64,000 nucleotides of DNA from Paenibacillus riograndensis SBR5 (GTDB taxonomy: Bacteria > Bacillota > Bacilli > Paenibacillales > Paenibacillaceae), in contig NZ_LN831776.1 in NCBI RefSeq assembly GCF_000981585.1, positions 3,331,187 through 3,395,186 of the forward strand, read 5' to 3'. Made by a program: the position numbers and the translations under genes. The notes under the pieces were generated by a model that made no database searches, was not told where the DNA came from, and was given only the letters and a program-made list of their open reading frames with translations. Positions within the stretch are counted from its first letter, which is position 1. Every line of letters starts with the position of its first letter. This document shows positions 59,954 through 64,000 of the stretch, one piece after another.

Positions 59954-61208
59954 GGATCGTGTCATTCTGCTGTCCGACTGCCAAGCCTTTTATGCCTCGG
60001 TGGAGAAAGCCGCCCATCCTGAATATAGAGATAGACCGGTTGCAGTAGGAGACCCTTCCAGAATGAACGGCATTGTACTGGCAGCCTGCCCGGTTGCCAA
60101 AGCACAGGGCGTAACGACGGCCTCACGTGTAGGTGAAGCTTTAGCAAAATGCCCGGAGCTAATTGTTATACGCCCCCGCATGGGAACTTACATTAAGGTC
60201 TCGCTTCTGATCTCAGAAATTTACCGGACCTATACCGATCTGGTGGAGCCCTACAGCATCGATGAGCAGTTTCTGGATGTCACAGGCTCTCTTGCTTACT
60301 TTGGAGGGTCATTGAAAGACATGATTCAAAAAATCCAGCACCATGTTTTGCTGTCGACAGGTGTCTGGACCCGGATAGGTATTGGTTCCACTAAAGTCAT
60401 GGCAAAAATGGCGACAGATAACTACGCCAAAAAGATGAAGGACGGGATATACGAGCTTACCTTTAACCAGTTAGAGTCCACCCTGTGGAGACTGCCGGTG
60501 CAGGATATGTTTATGGTAGCGTCTAGAATGACCAGGAATTTTTGGCGCATGGGTATATCCACAATCGGAGACATTGCACGAATGGAGCTGCCGGAGTTTA
60601 AGCAGCGAATGCGCACCACAATGGGCAAGCAGAGCGATATCCAGGCGGAGTATTATTGGCAAACCGCGCGGGGGCTTGATCCTAGTCCTGTGGTTACAGG
60701 AATACGGCATCAGATCAAGTCCGTGGGGCATGGCAAGGCCCTGCGCTGGAATTTATATACCCGGCTGACGGATATCGAGGTTGTGCTGCTTGAGCTTGTC
60801 ATCGAGGTGTGCCAGCGGGCACGGCGGTATCGTTACATGGGGTCGGTGGTCTCTATTTCCGTTTTGGAGACAGACGGAGAGAGCTCATGCTCTTATGAGC
60901 GCCAGATGACATTGCCGGAGCCTTCATCGTTGACGCATGAAGTGGCCGCAGCCGCGCTCGCATTATTCATGGACAACTGGTCCGGGCTCCCTGTAGGGCG
61001 CTTAGCCATAACGTTGTCCCGCCTTTCGGATGACGGTGTGATTCAGCTTACGCTGTTCGATGACCGGGCCCGCTCTTACAATAAGGAACACGCAATCGAC
61101 GGAATTAAAGCCCGGTATGGAAATCAAGCCTTGATCAGGGCTTCATCTTTACTTGAATCCGGAGTTGCCCGGGAGAGAGCTGAACAGATTGGGGGTCATT
61201 ATAAATGA
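59946..61208 (+). CDS. uvrX: Y-family translesion DNA polymerase, UvrX-like
   Basis: A 420-residue Y-family polymerase: LSDCQAFYASVEKAAHPEY (metal Asp and steric-gate region), EPYSIDEQFLDVTG (catalytic Asp-Glu), IGIGSTKVMAKMATDNYAKK, a helix-hairpin-helix region (about 180-215) and a little-finger domain. It resembles the UvrX/YqjW group of Bacillus rather than DinB. No classical beta-clamp motif was checked. Under the LexA promoter, second gene, and overlaps the third by ATGA. Confidence 0.9.
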   Translation: MPKDRVILLSDCQAFYASVEKAAHPEYRDRPVAVGDPSRMNGIVLAACPVAKAQGVTTASRVGEALAKCPELIVIRPRMGTYIKVSLLISEIYRTYTDLVEPYSIDEQFLDVTGSLAYFGGSLKDMIQKIQHHVLLSTGVWTRIGIGSTKVMAKMATDNYAKKMKDGIYELTFNQLESTLWRLPVQDMFMVASRMTRNFWRMGISTIGDIARMELPEFKQRMRTTMGKQSDIQAEYYWQTARGLDPSPVVTGIRHQIKSVGHGKALRWNLYTRLTDIEVVLLELVIEVCQRARRYRYMGSVVSISVLETDGESSCSYERQMTLPEPSSLTHEVAAAALALFMDNWSGLPVGRLAITLSRLSDDGVIQLTLFDDRARSYNKEHAIDGIKARYGNQALIRASSLLESGVARERAEQIGGHYK

Positions 61209-61678
61209 GCAAACTCGACGGCAATGAACGCTGGAAAACAAAAATGATCATGACCGAGCATGTTGAGCAGTTCGAGGGGCAGCAGCGTGAGGCCGGAAGT
61301 AAAATGATAACGATTGAGGAGAGGACGATGGTCCGTGACCTCATCCTGCTCCCTTACATGGATACTATGGTCAGCAAGGGCCTCAAGGAGCTCGAGCACT
61401 CCGGCAGCATTCTGAAACGCGCCTATTCAATGGCCGGCCAAGCCATCCAGCGCCGGATCATGCAGGATACCTATCAGCTGCAGAAAGAGCTGAAGCAGCG
61501 GAATATCAGAGTGCTGGCGGATGAGCAGGAGGAATTTTTGGTGTATTACAAAATCTTTTGCCGGGGCTACCAGGAACGCTTTGGGCTAACCCGTGATGTT
61601 ATGCGTACAGAGATCAGCTTAAGGCTGACCCAATATACAGCCGACCTTGGGGCGGCATTAAGAGATCATCTGAAATAA
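61205..61678 (+). CDS. YolD-like protein of the SOS cassette
   Basis: A 157-residue protein whose N-terminus (MSKLDGNERWKTKMIMTEHVEQFE) matches the YolD-like family that accompanies UvrX-type polymerases, as YqjX does with YqjW. The remaining helical C-terminal part (about 40-157) is longer than in ordinary YolD proteins (about 110). It is thought to act as a polymerase cofactor in the manner of UmuD, which is a proposal from context. ATGA coupling with the polymerase gene, followed by a strong terminator. Confidence 0.78.
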   Translation: MSKLDGNERWKTKMIMTEHVEQFEGQQREAGSKMITIEERTMVRDLILLPYMDTMVSKGLKELEHSGSILKRAYSMAGQAIQRRIMQDTYQLQKELKQRNIRVLADEQEEFLVYYKIFCRGYQERFGLTRDVMRTEISLRLTQYTADLGAALRDHLK

Positions 61679-61679
61679 G

Positions 61680-61712
61680 AAGAACCCCCGCCAACTGCTG
61701 GCGGGGGTTCTT
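61680..61712. terminator. Strong terminator after the SOS cassette
   Basis: AAGAACCCCCGCC-AACTGCT-GGCGGGGGTTCTT, perfect 13-bp stem. Confidence 0.88.
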
Positions 61713-61791
61713 CGGGCGTACTTGGAGTAACCCCGTCTGACGGGCCGGTTTTGTAGTGAATAAGTACTATACGGTAGTCCTCTTTCGGATA

Positions 61792-61797
61792 TATAAT
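61792..61797 (+). promoter_or_regulatory. Possible -10 box of the agr-like operon
   Basis: TATAAT lies 40 bp before the TTG start. I see no good -35 at 17 bp, which would fit an activator-dependent promoter. No clear LytTR-type direct repeats were recognised. Confidence 0.35.
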
Positions 61798-61837
61798 TAA
61801 TGCATTGAATGAAAATTATGTCAGGCGGTGTTGTGTG

Positions 61838-62470
61838 TTGTCATGGGAACCTGTTGGCTATATGGCATTTTCAACAATTGAAACGATTTCAGTGTATTGT
61901 CTCATAATGTCGCTGTTCAGGTTTAAATTTATGAATTATATCTGGAAAGCCTTATTTATGGTGCTTCTCATTAATCTGCAGAGTTACATCATGCGAAATG
62001 AATTTTCACTTTCATACCTGGTTCCGCTGATTACGATTTTACTGTTTGCAATCTTTTTTAAGGTTGTGGTGAAGATCCCCTTGATCTGGTCAGTCATTGT
62101 AACGGTGTTGGGTTATGTGGCATACGCTTTTTTACAAACGGGCTTGGCCAAGCTGCTATTCGGCTCCATTGCAGTTGCCCAAGGAGATACTTCGAACGGT
62201 TATTTGCTGCAGTTTGCAAGCGGGTTAATAACCATCCTTTTATCAGTGTGGCTGTATAAAACCGGTTGGGGATTTAAGTTCGATTTTGAACGGCTCCGTT
62301 TTAAATTCGAAGATATATTGATGGTCTTATTGATCGTAGTCTTCCTGGTCTTCGTTTCGGTCATCTTCTATTATAATGATTTGTTTGTGAACATATTGTT
62401 TTTTGCTTCAGTCATGATGTTTCTGCTCTACTACGCTATTCGAAAGGAGGCCGAGGAAGACATTGATTGA
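61838..62470 (+). CDS. Seven-helix AgrC-sensor-like membrane protein lacking a kinase
   Basis: A 210-residue protein with seven predicted membrane helices and only a short KEAEEDID tail. The topology resembles the peptide-sensing membrane part of AgrC, but it stops exactly where the dimerisation/kinase part should begin. TTG 61838 gives SWEPVGYMAF; the frame extends back to 61805 without a ribosome site. It overlaps agrB by 8 bp. A receptor role is inference from position and topology; an export or processing role is also possible. Confidence 0.7.
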   Translation: MSWEPVGYMAFSTIETISVYCLIMSLFRFKFMNYIWKALFMVLLINLQSYIMRNEFSLSYLVPLITILLFAIFFKVVVKIPLIWSVIVTVLGYVAYAFLQTGLAKLLFGSIAVAQGDTSNGYLLQFASGLITILLSVWLYKTGWGFKFDFERLRFKFEDILMVLLIVVFLVFVSVIFYYNDLFVNILFFASVMMFLLYYAIRKEAEEDID

Positions 62471-62993
62471 TATTCTCTCCACAAGATTGGCAACCGGAAT
62501 CAAAAATATTGTTCCCGATCACCCGGCATCACACGCCGTCCTCAAGTTCGCAATAGCCGTGGTCCTAAATGTACTATCTATCCTCTCGTTGACTTTGTTA
62601 ATTTCTCTATTTACTGGCCGCCTAACTGAAGCCGGGTTGATATTGATCTCATTCGCATTGCTGCGGCAAGTGTCCGGGGGAGTACACCTTAAATCCGGAA
62701 CCAAATGTGTAATCTTCACCACGGCACTCTTCACTCTTTTATCATTTGTGGAGCTCGGTAATGTGTACGTTCAAATATTGAACGCTGTAAGCCTGGTCCT
62801 TGTACTGTGGTTAGCGCCGATCGGGATTGAACGGCAGACCCGTATACCTAAGCGTCATTGGCCAAAACTCAAAATAGCTGCAGGCGTCCTAATCATTTTT
62901 AATATGCTGTTCTGTTCGGCAGTAGTTGCAGCGAGCTTCTTCGCGCAGGCTTGTACTCTATTTCTTGCTTGGAGGGGGGTGAAATCAATATGA
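62463..62993 (+). CDS. agrB: AgrB-like cysteine endopeptidase
   Basis: A membrane peptidase that cleaves the C-terminal part of AgrD and forms the cyclic peptide. The catalytic pair is in RQVSGGVHLKSGTKC, with His and Cys seven residues apart as in Staphylococcus AgrB (H77, C84). About six membrane helices, 176 residues. TTG 62463 overlaps the preceding gene, and the stop overlaps agrD (ATGA). Single copy here. Confidence 0.92.
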   Translation: MIDILSTRLATGIKNIVPDHPASHAVLKFAIAVVLNVLSILSLTLLISLFTGRLTEAGLILISFALLRQVSGGVHLKSGTKCVIFTTALFTLLSFVELGNVYVQILNAVSLVLVLWLAPIGIERQTRIPKRHWPKLKIAAGVLIIFNMLFCSAVVAASFFAQACTLFLAWRGVKSI

Positions 62994-63127
62994 TCAAGAG
63001 TATTCAGCGTAAAGCGGTATATGGACTGGCGTCTGTTTTGTCAGGTATGGCCGCGTTGCTTGTGCTTGTCAGTACCAGTATTGTATATATCAACCAGCCG
63101 GAAGTGCCCGAAGAACTGCTGAAATAG
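62990..63127 (+). CDS. agrD: AgrD-like autoinducer peptide precursor with a Ser ring residue
   Basis: 45 residues: basic amphipathic N-terminal helix (MIKSIQRKAVYGLASVLSG), a hydrophobic stretch, the presumed signal ..STSIVYI, then the AgrB-recognition tail NQPEVPEELLK, equivalent to DEVEVPKEL of Staphylococcus AgrD. The protein contains no Cys. The residue at the ring position (fifth from the cut) is Ser30, which predicts a five-residue lactone [SIVYI] rather than a thiolactone. GGAGGGGGGTGAAATCAAT lies upstream. It is too short for automatic gene lists but is strongly supported. Confidence 0.88.
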   Translation: MIKSIQRKAVYGLASVLSGMAALLVLVSTSIVYINQPEVPEELLK

Positions 63128-63141
63128 TTTGGAGGTTTAGC

Positions 63142-63522
63142 ATGAGTATTATAAGCGCTACTAAAGATCTGGAGGGACAGTCAGGGCTTGTTTCTGTAAA
63201 AGGGGAAGATATCATCTTTCTTGGTACAGACAGCTCATCAAGCATCATATTATTGCACACTTTGGACTCCGTATTTTACACAACCGGTACACTAAAGTAT
63301 TGGACAAGGGTTTTAAATGCATCAGGGTACACCTTTTACTTAGCGGATCGTAATAATAGTATAAACATCCACAACATCGTGGAGATCAACAGTCTCCTGA
63401 AAGTTGCTTACTTCGAACGCGAACGGACCAAGGATTCAAAATATTGCACGATGTCCAAAAGCGGCATCAAAAAAGTTTGCCAACTTGTAGGAGAACTAAA
63501 TCCATCCGTGGTGTTCAATTAG
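63142..63522 (+). CDS. Stand-alone LytTR-type DNA-binding protein
   Basis: A 126-residue protein without a receiver domain. The pattern VSVKGEDIIFLGTDSSSSIILLHTLDSVFYTTGTLKYWTRVLNASGYTFYLADRNNSINIHNIVEIN fits the beta-strand LytTR fold (DIIFLE-like strand, ADRNNSINI in place of HRSYLVN). It starts 14 bp after agrD (TTTGGAGGTTTAGC) and is probably the output of the cassette. How the peptide signal would reach it without a kinase is unclear. Confidence 0.72.
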   Translation: MSIISATKDLEGQSGLVSVKGEDIIFLGTDSSSSIILLHTLDSVFYTTGTLKYWTRVLNASGYTFYLADRNNSINIHNIVEINSLLKVAYFERERTKDSKYCTMSKSGIKKVCQLVGELNPSVVFN

Positions 63523-63624
63523 ATACAGGAAAAAATAGGGTAGAGGTTATCGCTGATCTGTCCAATCCAATGTTCCTCTCTCTGCATACTCTATGAGTAG
63601 AAAATATAGAGGAGGCAGTTTAGC

Positions 63625-64000
63625 ATGGCACAAATCATAGATGTAGGCAGCAGCACCGCATCAACAGGAAGCCAAACCTTGTCCATTCCTATTCTTTCAC
63701 CGGAACAAAATTTAATCTTAGCTGAATTTGGAGTGGCTACCGTAGCAAGCGGATCCGTTCTATTAAATTCTACAATTGAATTTCAAACTACTCTGGGCAC
63801 CCCGAGTGTAGTCTTTACCCTATACCGGGACGGTCAACCTATTTTTAATGTTGGAGCTAACGGTCTTGCTTTAATGGCTATTCAACCTATTTCTATTTCA
63901 TATTTGGAGAGAAGCGTTCCAGCGGGATATCATGGATATTCTTTAGGTGTTTCGAATAACAGTCTGAATATTTTGCTGAATACTGCCAGTGTTACTGGAC
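63625..64000 (+). CDS. Exosporium/spore-surface-like protein, partial (5' end)
   Basis: Runs off the right edge with no stop; 125 residues are visible. AGAGGAGGCAGTTTAGC precedes ATG 63625. The sequence is beta-rich (QTLSIPILSPEQNLILAEFG, VVFTLYRDGQPIFNVG, SYLERSVPAGYHGYSL) and recalls ExsC-like exosporium proteins from memory, at low certainty. It has no signal peptide. It follows the LytTR gene by 100 bp and is a possible target. Confidence 0.5.
   Translation, partial: MAQIIDVGSSTASTGSQTLSIPILSPEQNLILAEFGVATVASGSVLLNSTIEFQTTLGTPSVVFTLYRDGQPIFNVGANGLALMAIQPISISYLERSVPAGYHGYSLGVSNNSLNILLNTASVTG

Overview
The window looks like chromosome of a Paenibacillus-type, spore-forming Bacillota. I infer this from strong Shine-Dalgarno sequences (GGAGG), frequent TTG and GTG starts, a yjlC-ndh pair as in Bacillus, a YjcZ-type sporulation peptide behind a sigma-K-like -10 box, DinR/LexA-type SOS boxes, and large secreted polysaccharidases with architectures described from Paenibacillus. 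I see no rRNA, tRNA, CRISPR array, intact transposase or prophage.

Layout. 1-6290: secreted GH87 alpha-1,3-glucanase, cysteine synthase, lipoprotein. 6537-8765: NarL-type two-component pair followed by a YcnI-like copper protein. 9711-14344: cotH / DUF4956 / VTC-polyphosphate polymerase operon divergent from a purple-acid-phosphatase-like enzyme, with a candidate Pho box between them. 14345-15705: repeat-rich spacer with a small inverted-repeat element. 15706-19092: secreted GH74 xyloglucanase (GH74-X2-X2-CBM3) with a cre-like site. 19583-22754: SDR, LysR regulator, methyltransferase. 23400-26722: unknown gene, nitroreductase, yjlC-ndh. 27127-31891: frameshifted DUF2785 gene, SGNH hydrolase, lipoprotein, methionine aminopeptidase, CMD-family protein, DJ-1/PfpI protein, HEAT-like protein. 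31945-38724: Rrf2 regulator, repeats and small-RNA candidates, deleted macro-domain gene, lipoprotein with an excisionase-like fold, phosphoesterase, catechol dioxygenase family protein, GT14, MBL hydrolase, XRE-membrane pair. 38980-44865: CPA1 antiporter, GNAT, a second block of long repeats, split ThrE-type exporter, YitT, small protein. 44944-54565: AraC/GH127, DUF817, P-loop protein, cellobiose phosphorylase GH94 with its LacI regulator, GNAT. 54566-59600: small genes, ABC exporter with ArsR-like regulator, AT-rich marR-GNAT pair. 59692-61712: SOS mutagenesis cassette. 61838-64000: agr-like peptide signalling cassette and a partial exosporium-like gene.

Themes. Plant and fungal polysaccharide use (GH87, GH74, GH94, GH127) is spread across the window, with local regulators for the intracellular steps. 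Several self-contained regulatory switches have visible operators: XRE, MarR, LacI and LexA, and an unidentified repressor at the dioxygenase gene. Intergenic DNA is rich in short non-coding repeats: two kinds of inverted-repeat element, a 450-bp repeat present twice with its neighbouring module permuted, TTGCA-type units, GGACTCAGGAG-type units and a 20-21 bp tandem array. The most interesting candidate system is the agr-like cassette at the right end. It has a 7-TM AgrC-sensor-like protein that stops where a kinase should begin, AgrB, an AgrD whose ring residue is Ser rather than Cys, and a stand-alone LytTR-like DNA-binding protein. No kinase or receiver domain is present in the cassette.
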